A stretch of 64,000 nucleotides of DNA, taken from NCBI RefSeq assembly GCF_018403325.1, contig NZ_BOSL01000004.1, forward strand, positions 186,001 through 250,000, written 5' to 3'. How positions within the stretch are numbered: position 1 is the stretch's first letter; each line of letters begins with the position of its first letter. Below, piece after piece: positions 45,446-54,029 of this stretch. The translations under genes and the position numbers were made by a program. A model generated the notes under the pieces. It searched no databases, had not been told where the DNA came from, and saw only the letters and a list, made by a program, of their open reading frames with translations. Source of the DNA: Paenibacillus vini. GTDB lineage: Bacteria > Bacillota > Bacilli > Paenibacillales > Paenibacillaceae.

Positions 45446-45625
45446 TTACACTTTTATATCCAATTTGTTGCCCAGGTTGGGGTTCACGTTGCTCTGTTCC
45501 AGCATTTGGACCAGATTTTGCCCCTGTATCTCCGCCTGACCTTTGGCCATGCTTAACACCCGGATCCCCACGGCCTGGGAAAGAGCGGTACGGCTCATAA
45601 CCGTAGCTGCTGCAGCAATATCCAT
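45446..45625 (-). CDS. yjfB: YjfB-family putative motility protein
   Basis: 59 residues from ATG 45625 (GGGGAGG, seven bases of spacing). The pattern MDIAAAATVMSRTALSQAVG...VL..AK..AE.QGQNLVQMLEQS..P.LG..LDI.V matches the YjfB family, short proteins grouped with motility functions in Bacillota. The precise role is unknown. It converges on the stalk-protein gene. Confidence 0.8.
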   Translation of the reverse strand: MDIAAAATVMSRTALSQAVGIRVLSMAKGQAEIQGQNLVQMLEQSNVNPNLGNKLDIKV

Positions 45626-45759
45626 AATCACACCTCCCCTTATTATTATCGGCAGAACCCGCTGTTTTCTTTTCCCGATTTGACAATGGTTTGAAACCTT
45701 TTGTACGCTAAACTTAAATAAAATTTAGAAGATTTCGTGCGTGTATAATAAAATTGCGT

Positions 45760-45926
45760 GTTCAAAAAGTAAGGTTTGTAGGACCAAGAAGGTTGGATGA
45801 AACTAGGGACTGAGTAGCGGAGCGTACGCTTTAGTACGTGAGCAACGGAAGGCCCGGTTGAATTCAAGATTCGACGTCGAATCCGCTTCAACCCCTGCAT
45901 CGTTCTGGAAAGATTGCTTTTTGAAC
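45760..45926. repeat. 167-base element with inverted-repeat ends and central palindrome
   Basis: Ends are GTTCAAAAAG (45760-45769) and CTTTTTGAAC (45917-45926). The interior holds GATTCGACGTCGAATC (45868-45883, perfect 16-base palindrome) and GCGTACGC. No open frame with protein character. Resembles a short non-autonomous repeat or structured intergenic element. The rest of 45626-45958 holds only AT-rich sequence with a lone TTGACA and TATAAT that are not correctly spaced. Confidence 0.55.
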
Positions 45927-45958
45927 TACCTCTAAAAAAGCCGTAGGGAGGGCTTGTT

Positions 45959-46969
45959 GTGGACAACTTAAGCAGTTATGTTCTGCCTGACGGCTCATTA
46001 AACGGAGGCAAGCTCTGGAGAAGAGAGCCGCTGTATCAAGGCATGAACGGTAAAGTCGTAGAGCGGTTCTATCCCTCGCCGGAACGGAGTTATATTTTCA
46101 AGCCGCTAACGAACGCGGAGAGCATGGACCGGGAAGCTTGGATATACCGGCATGTGCTGAATTTGTTCCCGCCGGTATATCCCCGGCTGTTGGCCTCCTC
46201 GGAGAAGGGAGCAGGGGAGGCGGGCTGGTCGGTTTTCGAGGATCTCGGTCCGCTGCGTCATGAGTACAGCGTGGAGCTGGCCATAGAGGTCGTGAAGCAG
46301 ATGGCCTGGTGGCACGCCTTCCCGGAATCGCATTGGAAAGATCTGAACGGACAAGGAAACAAGCCGCCGATCGAGCAAATATCGATGTCCTTGAAGACAC
46401 GGCGGGATGAAGTGGATGCGCTATTGGAGGAGGCCGGGTCAACGATGCGCTTGGACGGGCTTCTTCGAGGCTTAGCGGAAGGAGAGGCTTTCCTCGGAAT
46501 CAGGGTTTTAAGTCATGGCGACCTGCATCTTGGCAATTACGCCAAGGGAGAGGACGGGAAATTGTACATTATCGATTGGGAACATGTGCATATGAACTCT
46601 CCTTTCTGGGATTTATACCATCTCATTGATATGTCGCATCCGTTGTTCCCGAAAACCTTGCCCCTGTCGGAGCGGGAAAGGCTGCTCGGCTACTACTTGA
46701 AGCAGTCAGCCTTTCATGGTCTTAATTGGGACCGGAATGACTTCATCATCGCCTATTGTTATTTTGCCGCTTTGTTCTCTTTATGGATGCTGCTGCTCAT
46801 TTCGGGCGATTTAAAACGAGGGGACAGTGTCTGGCCGGAAGCCCGGCTGCGGGCCCAAAGAAGCGAGACGATGGATTCTCTAATCGGTTGTTTAGTTAGA
46901 CTTTCGCTGGTGAATGATGACAGAGATAGCTCCTCTCAACAGCCCCGGGCTGCAGGCGGAGAATTATAA
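45959..46969 (+). CDS. APH/CotS-like phosphotransferase
   Basis: 336 residues from GTG 45959 (GGGAGG seven bases upstream). Protein-kinase-like APH fold: catalytic loop SHGDLHLGN with Asp188 and Asn193, and metal-binding Asp206 in IIDWE. Spore-coat CotS proteins and sugar or antibiotic kinases share this fold. The glycosyltransferase immediately downstream recalls the CotS-CotSA pairing in Bacillus, so a spore-surface role is possible. The substrate is unknown. Confidence 0.75.
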   Translation: MDNLSSYVLPDGSLNGGKLWRREPLYQGMNGKVVERFYPSPERSYIFKPLTNAESMDREAWIYRHVLNLFPPVYPRLLASSEKGAGEAGWSVFEDLGPLRHEYSVELAIEVVKQMAWWHAFPESHWKDLNGQGNKPPIEQISMSLKTRRDEVDALLEEAGSTMRLDGLLRGLAEGEAFLGIRVLSHGDLHLGNYAKGEDGKLYIIDWEHVHMNSPFWDLYHLIDMSHPLFPKTLPLSERERLLGYYLKQSAFHGLNWDRNDFIIAYCYFAALFSLWMLLLISGDLKRGDSVWPEARLRAQRSETMDSLIGCLVRLSLVNDDRDSSSQQPRAAGGEL

Positions 46970-47032
46970 GAGAAAGTTAAAAAGTCATCTTTTGAACGAA
47001 CATGAACTTAAAAAAGAAGGGGTGATCGGAAC

Positions 47033-48031
47033 TTGAAGAAAGTCGGCTTAGTGATGCGAAAAATACAGTTTGCCGAATCCCAGGGGCCCCGCGTTTTTGC
47101 CGAAAGACTGCGGAATATCGCCAGGGAGCTTGGCGTCGAGATCGTGTTTATTTCTCCGGAGCGCCATGTAAGCGGACATGACTGGATTCCGGGATACGAG
47201 CACGAAAAAGGAGACCTCGTCAACTACGACGTCGTGCTTGACCAAATTTATGGCGAAGGAATTGAGCATGTCATCTATACGGTATCCGGGTTTACCTTTC
47301 TCAAGATGTTTCTTCCCAAGAGCGTGCTGTTCCCGCACAGCTTTCCCGATCCGGCTCTAACCGGATATGAAATGATGAAACCATTCTACAGTATTGTAGA
47401 CAAGGCGATTGTACAGACAGAATTTTTAAAAAGACAGCTGGATACCGTATTTGGCGTACAGGAGGTCGACGTCATCCCGATCGGTTTCAGCGAGGAGCTG
47501 GCGAACCGGCACTTTGATCCTGATTCCGTGGTGGATAACCGGATTTTGTGGATCGGCCGGGACGAGGAGAATCGTCGTCCGGATCTGGTGCTGGAATATG
47601 CCCGCCGGAACCCGGACAAGGAAGTGTTCATGGTCTTCGGAGGCTTGCGCTACAAAGAAAGTATGAAAAAATATGATATTCCGTCCAATATCCAGTTACG
47701 GTTTGCGTTGTCGCAAGATGAAATCTTCGCGTTAATGAATTCTTCGAAGGTGTATTGGAGCTGTTCCAAGTTCGATACATTTGCGATGCCGCTGACCGAA
47801 GCGCTTGCCATGGGGAAAATCGTGGTCAAGCCGGAACATCCTTGCTACGACCATATCAGCTCTCGCCATGCATTTGCGGGCAATGAGAGGAATTGGTTTG
47901 AGCTGGTCAATATGGCGGCGGCTTCTCCGCTGCGGGTCTCGATGGATAACCGGGATTATGCTTTCTCCAAGTTCTCCAGTTCTGTAATGAAGCAGGGGTA
48001 TCAGGACTTTTTTGACCGCTGGCTGCGATGA
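47033..48031 (+). CDS. Glycosyltransferase, GT4-like
   Basis: 332 residues from TTG 47033 (AAGGGGTGATC upstream). GT-B architecture: the N-terminal half ends near VDVIPIGFSEE; the donor half has ILWIGRDEENRRPDLVLEYA and FDTFAMPLTEALAMGKIVV, the usual C-terminal E...A..G region. No signal peptide. Probably transfers a sugar to a surface or coat component together with the upstream kinase-like gene, 63 bases away. Confidence 0.8.
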   Translation: MKKVGLVMRKIQFAESQGPRVFAERLRNIARELGVEIVFISPERHVSGHDWIPGYEHEKGDLVNYDVVLDQIYGEGIEHVIYTVSGFTFLKMFLPKSVLFPHSFPDPALTGYEMMKPFYSIVDKAIVQTEFLKRQLDTVFGVQEVDVIPIGFSEELANRHFDPDSVVDNRILWIGRDEENRRPDLVLEYARRNPDKEVFMVFGGLRYKESMKKYDIPSNIQLRFALSQDEIFALMNSSKVYWSCSKFDTFAMPLTEALAMGKIVVKPEHPCYDHISSRHAFAGNERNWFELVNMAAASPLRVSMDNRDYAFSKFSSSVMKQGYQDFFDRWLR

Positions 48032-48142
48032 GTTGGATGGATTAACCTTTATTTGGAACTATACTGCAGGGTTCAGGCAAAAGAGGGAAGCATCTCACAT
48101 ATGATACAATAAAGCGCTATCTTGGCGAACGGAGGAATTGCG

Positions 48143-49048
48143 ATGACACTGGGACAACGATTGGGCTACGAAGCCGATGCCAAGCTGTTGATTGTCAATG
48201 CCGATGATTTCGGGATGTGCCATGCCGAAAACCTGGCGATCCAGCAGCTGTTTCAAGAAGGGGTAATTTCCTCGACGACGCTCATGACGCCCTGCGGCTG
48301 GGCAAGGGAAGCTGCGCTTTGGAGCGCGGCTCACCCGGAGTATCATGTAGGTGTACATCTGACCTTTACCAGCGAATGGAGCGGTTATAAATGGGGGCCA
48401 GTGACCCGGAGCGGAGACGTAAGCAGCCTGGTTACGAAGGAAGGTTATTTTCCGGCCGACTGTGCGACCTTTGAATCGCAGGCCGATCGGGAGCAAGTCC
48501 GCCTTGAAATGATCCGACAGATTGAAATGGCCCGATCGATGGGGGTTGATCCGACTCACCTGGATAATCATATGGGCAGCTTGTACGGACTTGTAACCGG
48601 CAATCACTTCCTGGATGTCGTATTTGAGGTTTGCTTGCAGTACGGGCTGCCGTTTCGGCTGCCGCGTTCGCTGCCTGAAATGGACAAAATCCCGTCGGAA
48701 GCCGCAGAAATTGCAAAGCGTGTCGGCGAGCTGGCTGACAGTATGGGAGTCGTCATCCTGGATTATTTGATCGGCCTCCCCTTTGGCAAACAGCCCGGGG
48801 AAACGTATGAATCTTACAAAGGTGATATGATAAACGTCTTAAAAAGCCTGAAGCCGGGGGTATCTGAAATCATCATACACCCGGCCTTTGCGGACGATGA
48901 ACTGCGTTCCATTCATCATGAATGGGAGAAGCGGCAATGGGACTTCGAGCTGTTCCGCGACTCCGAAGTAAGAGAGGTTATACAGCAAGAGGGAATCAGG
49001 CTGATCCGCTGGAAGGAACTGCGTGAAGTGCAGCGGCAGGCACAGTAA
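48143..49048 (+). CDS. YdjC/ChbG-family carbohydrate deacetylase
   Basis: 301 residues from ATG 48143 (GGAGG seven bases upstream). Family motifs: NADDFGM with metal-binding Asp21/Asp22, GVHLTFTSEW, THLDNHMGSLYG and IIIHPAF. Members remove N-acetyl groups from small chito-oligosaccharides or related sugars in the cytosol. The substrate here is unknown. Confidence 0.88.
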   Translation: MTLGQRLGYEADAKLLIVNADDFGMCHAENLAIQQLFQEGVISSTTLMTPCGWAREAALWSAAHPEYHVGVHLTFTSEWSGYKWGPVTRSGDVSSLVTKEGYFPADCATFESQADREQVRLEMIRQIEMARSMGVDPTHLDNHMGSLYGLVTGNHFLDVVFEVCLQYGLPFRLPRSLPEMDKIPSEAAEIAKRVGELADSMGVVILDYLIGLPFGKQPGETYESYKGDMINVLKSLKPGVSEIIIHPAFADDELRSIHHEWEKRQWDFELFRDSEVREVIQQEGIRLIRWKELREVQRQAQ

Positions 49049-49074
49049 CCGGGAATCTGAGGGGCTGCAGTCAC

Positions 49075-49875
49075 TCAACTACATGATGGAAGTCGATAGT
49101 AAGGAATACTTAAGGACGGAATGAACCCGAGTTTTTTCGCCAGTAGATAAGAAGCCTCATTTTCTCTCCGGCATGACCAGACCGGCTCCAGTCCGTTCTT
49201 TAGGCAGTATGAGATCAGGGCCCGGCTGACTTGAAAGGCGTATCCTTTACCGCGGGCATCTTCGGCGGTTTCAATACCGATTTCCAATTGGTTGCCGATG
49301 AAGTAGGCGGAAAAAGCGGTAGATACCGCCGCGCCGTTCTCAATAAGGCTGTACCCTGCACCGGCAGCAAGAAATTGCTCCGCGTCCTTCCAGTAATCCT
49401 TCGGAATCACCCGCCCGTCCAGCCCAAGGAATATTTCCTTGGTCGTAGGAATGATGATCGCAGTCTGGTCCGAATAAGAGCGGGAGTGAGATGTTGCGGC
49501 TTCAAACTTTTGACGGCTAAAGGTAAAATTGACCCTGGAATCCTCTAGGATCAGATCCGAAGCGGTCCATTGCCGGATATAATCATTCCAGATGTCCGGG
49601 TACACCTGAAGCCATTCCTGCTTAGTTCTGCTTTGGGAGCCCAATAAATAATCGCGTAATTTTTGATGGAAAAGCAAGTCCCCCGTCTGCCCGAACAACA
49701 GTGACATGCCTTGGGGATGTACGACATAAAAGGCGGAAGGCTCTAAAATGTCATCAACGAATACACTCCCGTGCACTTGCCCGTTAATAACCGCCTGTGC
49801 AAATAGCGTATTAATCGGTAGCTGATGGAGCGGTTCACTGACTTTGAAATAATCCTCCACATTTAAACGGATCAT
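49075..49875 (-). CDS. GNAT-family N-acetyltransferase
   Basis: 266 residues from ATG 49875 (AAAAGGAG eight bases upstream; an ATG at 49896 lacks a site). The C-terminal half has the GNAT fold: AYFIGNQLEIGIETAEDARGKGYA carries the R/G-x-x-G-x-A acetyl-CoA motif, followed by NEASYLLAKKLGF. The N-terminal half (VYVVHPQG-like region) matches the acetyltransferase group often found near antibiotic-resistance genes. The acceptor is unknown. Confidence 0.85.
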   Translation of the reverse strand: MIRLNVEDYFKVSEPLHQLPINTLFAQAVINGQVHGSVFVDDILEPSAFYVVHPQGMSLLFGQTGDLLFHQKLRDYLLGSQSRTKQEWLQVYPDIWNDYIRQWTASDLILEDSRVNFTFSRQKFEAATSHSRSYSDQTAIIIPTTKEIFLGLDGRVIPKDYWKDAEQFLAAGAGYSLIENGAAVSTAFSAYFIGNQLEIGIETAEDARGKGYAFQVSRALISYCLKNGLEPVWSCRRENEASYLLAKKLGFIPSLSIPYYRLPSCS

Positions 49876-49990
49876 AACGGTATCTCCTTTTTTCATGGAC
49901 TCTCTTAGTAAAAATCATCATAGAAGTAAATCGATGACAAATCACTAAGATTTGTCACAATGAAGGACATTGAAATCATATAGAAATAAA

Positions 49991-50033
49991 AAAAGGCGGT
50001 GCTAAGGAGACGATCCTTTCACTGCCTTTTTGT
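49991..50033 (-). terminator. Intrinsic terminator of the LOV-GGDEF-EAL gene
   Basis: AAAGGC.GTG..AAGGA pairs with TCCTT.CAC.GCCTTT, followed on the minus strand by a T-run (A-run at 49987-49994). Confidence 0.8.
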
Positions 50034-50072
50034 GTTCTCGTTCTCATGCTAAGCTTTGGATTCGGATTCCGG

Positions 50073-51782
50073 TTAGCTCAAACTGATTCTGAGCATTTCC
50101 TCCATAGTGTCGCTGTCAACCGGACGGCTATAGTAGAAGCCTTGAATTTGATCGCAATCATGCTGGCGCAGGAAATCAAATTGCTCTTTGGTTTCCACGC
50201 CTTCAGCCAACACGGTCAGACCAAGCGATTTCCCGAGTTGAATAATCGATTGGAGCAGCGAATTGTCTCTTGGAGAGGACGGCGTATTCTGGACAAAGGT
50301 CCGGTCGATTTTGAGTACCTGAAGCGGAAGCTCTTTCAAATAATAGATGGAAGAGTATCCGGTACCGAAATCGTCAATCGACAATGAAATTCCTCTTTGC
50401 TTCAGGGAATCCAGCCGGTCCTTGATCAGCACGGGATCATTCAGCAGCGATTCGGTAACCTCTAGCTCCAAATATTTAGGTTCGAGGCCGGTTTGCTCCA
50501 GCACCGTTTCCACCGTCCGGACGAACTGCGGATGTCGGAACTGGACAGCGGATACGTTTACGGAAATCGGCAGTTTGGGATACCCGGCATCTTGCCATTT
50601 CTTATTGGTACGGCAAGCTTCCCACAACACCCATTCCCCAAGCTCGACAATAAATCCGCTGTCCTCGGCAATCGGGATGAAGGAGGCGGGAGAGATCCGT
50701 CCATGCTCAGGGTCATTCCACCGGATCAGCGCCTCCAGTCCGGTAAGGGCTTGAGTGGTAAGGTCGATCTTCGGCTGATAGAACAGCTCGAATTCGTTAT
50801 CCGTGAGCGCCCGGGGTAGTTTTTTCTCGATTTGGACGCGCTCCAGGAGCTTGTCCACTAAATAATAGTCGAAGTAATGCGGATCGCTTAACGATTCGCT
50901 TTTGGCTTCCTTCATGGCTAACTCCGCGTGTTTCAACAGCTGGGGCACGTCATGTCCGTCATCCGGATAGATGCTGATCCCCATCCCGAAGCCGATGCTG
51001 ATCTCTTCGCCGTGTACCATGTACGGTTTCTTCAATAGCGCGCTTAAGTCGACGGCCATCCTATGAATTTGCAGCGGATCGGAGAGACGGGATAACAAAA
51101 TAATAAATTCATCGGCGAAGCTGCGGCAGATGGCAGGACCTTCGCCGAAGCAGCTGCGGATCCGATTCGCCACGCCCACGAGAAGCTCATTTCCCGCAGC
51201 TTCCCCGTAACTTTCATTAATATATCTGAACCGATTCAGGTTTACACGCAAAATGGCAGCCGTTTTCTGCTCGCTGCCGGTCAAGACCAATTCGGATTTA
51301 ACAACTTCTTTAAAGCGGTTCATGTTCAACAGTTCCGTAATCGGGTCGAAGTAAGAGAGTTGGCGAATCTTCTGGTTGGAAGCGTCCCGCTCCTCCATTT
51401 CTTTGGTGACATCGAATTGGAGTCCGATGAAGTATAAAAGCTTGCCGTCATGATCGAGAATGGGGCTTATAATAAATTGGTTCCAGAACGTGCTTCCGTC
51501 TTTTTTATAGTTTTTGATCGTGACTGTATCCGACCGACCTTCTTTGATCGCCCGGCGAATGACGCCCAGATGTTCTTTATCCGTCTCTTCGCCTTGAAGA
51601 AACCGGCTATTTCGCATCAAGACCTCATCCCGGGAATATCCGGTAATCTGCTCGAAGCCCTGGTTGACGTAAACGAGCGGATTGTCCTTCAAATTGGGAT
51701 CGGTAATCGCCAAACCTACGTTCATCAAATCGATGGAACTCAGCAAGGCTGAAGCATTGATGATAGACTCGATTCTGTCCAC
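50073..51782 (-). CDS. LOV-like PAS / degenerate GGDEF / EAL protein (probable c-di-GMP phosphodiesterase)
   Basis: 569 residues from GTG 51782 (AGGGGGT upstream; the ATG at 51869 lacks a site). Residues ~15-125 are a LOV-type PAS (ITDPNLKDNPLVYVNQGFEQITGYS...; RNSRFLQG; GLQFDVT), but the flavin-reactive Cys of NCRFLQ is Ser59. The GGDEF motif reads FADEF (222-226), so cyclase activity is unlikely. The EAL domain keeps EALIRW, EVTES, DDFGTGYSS, KIDRTFV and EGVE, so it should hydrolyse c-di-GMP. No membrane helix. Single-gene unit. Confidence 0.92.
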   Translation of the reverse strand: MDRIESIINASALLSSIDLMNVGLAITDPNLKDNPLVYVNQGFEQITGYSRDEVLMRNSRFLQGEETDKEHLGVIRRAIKEGRSDTVTIKNYKKDGSTFWNQFIISPILDHDGKLLYFIGLQFDVTKEMEERDASNQKIRQLSYFDPITELLNMNRFKEVVKSELVLTGSEQKTAAILRVNLNRFRYINESYGEAAGNELLVGVANRIRSCFGEGPAICRSFADEFIILLSRLSDPLQIHRMAVDLSALLKKPYMVHGEEISIGFGMGISIYPDDGHDVPQLLKHAELAMKEAKSESLSDPHYFDYYLVDKLLERVQIEKKLPRALTDNEFELFYQPKIDLTTQALTGLEALIRWNDPEHGRISPASFIPIAEDSGFIVELGEWVLWEACRTNKKWQDAGYPKLPISVNVSAVQFRHPQFVRTVETVLEQTGLEPKYLELEVTESLLNDPVLIKDRLDSLKQRGISLSIDDFGTGYSSIYYLKELPLQVLKIDRTFVQNTPSSPRDNSLLQSIIQLGKSLGLTVLAEGVETKEQFDFLRQHDCDQIQGFYYSRPVDSDTMEEMLRISLS

Positions 51783-51991
51783 TGTAAGACCCCCTAAAAA
51801 TGAACCGTAAACGGGTAGGTGTTCAACTGATGATGTCCGGTATACGGGAGTACATCTTAGTTCCATCATACATGCGCCCCGTTCAGGAAATCAATGGATA
51901 CTTTTTTGGCATCCGAAAAATAGTACCCCCAAAACGAAATCTGGAGCATTACCTCTTTTAGCGAAACTCCTTACAATAGGACTATAGATTT

Positions 51992-52005
51992 TGAAAGTGC
52001 TTACA
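51992..52005. promoter_or_regulatory. Possible CcpA cre site
   Basis: TGAAAGTGCTTACA matches the cre consensus except for C to T at the central CG. It lies 36 bases before the LplB-like gene start. Confidence 0.45.
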
Positions 52006-52040
52006 CACTAAGCCACGAAACAGCTTGGAGGTCAGAGGGA

Positions 52041-53009
52041 ATGGACATGCAACAGACTACGCAACCGGCAGCCATGACACAAAAAGAGACGCCGCCATCC
52101 GAAAGGCGCAAATGGCTGAAAAAACTGTACACGCAAAGACATATCCAAATCATGGCGCTACTCGGCATCGCCTGGATGATTATTTTCAACTATGTTCCTA
52201 TGTATGGTATTATCATTGCATTTAAGGATTACGACATCATCCGAACTATTTCCGAAGCACCTTGGGCGGGACTGACGCATTTCAAAGAATTTTTGTCGGA
52301 TGAAAATTTTGGCTATGTTATGAAGAACACGCTTGGCATCAGCTTGATCAAGTTGTTGTTGTTCCCACTGCCGATTATATTCGCTATTTTCTTGAATGAG
52401 GTCCGCTCACTTCGCTTCAAAAAAGCGATTCAGACGATCTCTTACTTGCCTCACTTCTTATCTTGGGTAGTTCTCGGGGGGATCCTGGCTACATGGTTGG
52501 CGGATGTAGGTATCATCAACCATATCTTGATGGCCTTGCATGTGATTGACCAGCCGATTTCATACCTGGCTGAACCGAAGTATTTCTGGACGATTGTCAT
52601 CACATCGGATCTTTGGAAGGAGCTGGGCTGGTCCGCGATTATTTATTTGGCGGCAATCACCAGCATTTCGCCTGAGATGTACGAAGCGGCTACGATTGAT
52701 GGAGCCGGGCGTTTCCAACAGATGTGGTACGTGACGCTTCCTGCAATTAAAGGCACGATCAGCATCTTGTTCATCCTGGCTGTCAGCGGTGTGCTGAACT
52801 CCAACTTTGACCAGATCTTGGTATTGCGCAACTCATTGAACGACAGCGCAAGTAACGTTATCGATTACTACGTCTACTATACAGGTATTTCTCAAGGCCG
52901 TTTCTCGTACTCAGCGGCTGTCGGATTGTTCAAATCCGTAATTGCGCTCGTATTGCTGTTGATTGCGAACCAAGTATCCAAAAAACTCAACGACACCTCG
53001 TTGTTTTAG
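52041..53009 (+). CDS. lplB: ABC transporter permease, LplB family
   Basis: 322 residues. An N-terminal cytosolic Gln/Thr/Glu tail of about 30 residues, then six transmembrane helices. The start NYVPMYGIIIAFKDYD is characteristic of LplB; EAA loop EAATIDGAGRFQQMWYVTLP. GGAGGTCAGAGGG precedes the ATG. First gene of the second transporter operon. Confidence 0.9.
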   Translation: MDMQQTTQPAAMTQKETPPSERRKWLKKLYTQRHIQIMALLGIAWMIIFNYVPMYGIIIAFKDYDIIRTISEAPWAGLTHFKEFLSDENFGYVMKNTLGISLIKLLLFPLPIIFAIFLNEVRSLRFKKAIQTISYLPHFLSWVVLGGILATWLADVGIINHILMALHVIDQPISYLAEPKYFWTIVITSDLWKELGWSAIIYLAAITSISPEMYEAATIDGAGRFQQMWYVTLPAIKGTISILFILAVSGVLNSNFDQILVLRNSLNDSASNVIDYYVYYTGISQGRFSYSAAVGLFKSVIALVLLLIANQVSKKLNDTSLF

Positions 53010-53027
53010 GCCAAGGAGGACCTGCAC

Positions 53028-53918
53028 ATGTTTATAACAAGCCGTAGAACAAAAGGCGAAGTCGTCTTCGATCTTTTAAATAATTTAGGAATGTTATTGA
53101 TTTGCTTCGTCACCCTGTATCCAATCTGGTACGTGCTGATCAATTCCTTTAATGATGGCAAGGATGCGATGCTGGGAGGTATCTATTGGTTCCCGCGGGT
53201 GTTCAGTCTCGAAAACTATAAGGCCGTGTTCAACAATGTCGGCATTATGACCGCAATGTGGCTCACCGTTGCCAAGACCGTCGTTGGGGTAGTCGCTCAC
53301 GTATTTTTCACAGCTATGGTAGCTTACGCATTCTCCCGCAGAGAATTGATCTTCGGTAAGACCTACATCCTGTTGGGGACCATCACCATGATCTTCCCCG
53401 GCGGTTTAATTCCTACTTACTTGCTGATACGTAATTTGCACTTGCTCGATAACTTCTTAGTTTATATTATTCCGGTCTTATTCAGCTTTTTTGATCTTAT
53501 TATCTTCATGACCTTCTTCCGGGAAATTCCCGACGGGCTGGAAGAGGCGGCCCGGATTGACGGAGCAAATGATTGGACAATCTTTCTCAAGGTGGTTCTT
53601 CCGGTCTCCTTGCCTGTTCTCGCTACAATCGCCCTGTTTCATGGGGTATACCAATGGAATGACTACTTTGCCGGGATCATTTACGTCAATAAGGAGTCGC
53701 TCCAGCCGATTCAGACCTTCCTTTACCGGGTCGTCGCTCAATCCAGTTCCAATATTATGACTACGGCTTTACAGGGAAGCGCGGTCACCAAGACGGTAAC
53801 CTCGCAATCCGTGAAGCTGGCAACGATGGTCGTAACCACACTTCCGATCGTGTTCGCCTATCCGTTCCTGCAGCGCTTTTTCGTTAAGGGAATGATGATC
53901 GGCTCGATCAAGGGCTAA
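53028..53918 (+). CDS. ytcP: ABC transporter permease, YtcP family
   Basis: 296 residues, six transmembrane helices, with the YtcP-type start (TLYPIWYVLINSFNDGKDA) and EAA loop EAARIDGANDWTIFLKVVLP. Partner of the LplB-like permease 18 bases upstream. An intercistronic hairpin follows. Confidence 0.9.
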   Translation: MFITSRRTKGEVVFDLLNNLGMLLICFVTLYPIWYVLINSFNDGKDAMLGGIYWFPRVFSLENYKAVFNNVGIMTAMWLTVAKTVVGVVAHVFFTAMVAYAFSRRELIFGKTYILLGTITMIFPGGLIPTYLLIRNLHLLDNFLVYIIPVLFSFFDLIIFMTFFREIPDGLEEAARIDGANDWTIFLKVVLPVSLPVLATIALFHGVYQWNDYFAGIIYVNKESLQPIQTFLYRVVAQSSSNIMTTALQGSAVTKTVTSQSVKLATMVVTTLPIVFAYPFLQRFFVKGMMIGSIKG

Positions 53919-53949
53919 ACGGGAAATCCGTGCCCGAATCGCTTTCGGT

Positions 53950-53985
53950 AACTCCTCCGGGCCGCCTCGCGGCGGCTTTGGAGTT
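53950..53985 (+). promoter_or_regulatory. Intercistronic stem-loop before the binding-protein gene
   Basis: AACTCC..GCCGCC pairs with GGCGGC...GGAGTT around a TCGC loop. No T-run follows; probably an mRNA stabiliser or processing site that raises binding-protein levels. Confidence 0.6.
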
Positions 53986-54029
53986 GCACTTATAGCACTT
54001 CAACATATTTAGAAAAGGGGTAAAAAAGC

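Noticed and set aside
50073-51700. Active diguanylate cyclase
   Set aside because: The GGDEF signature reads FADEF, so only the EAL activity is supported.
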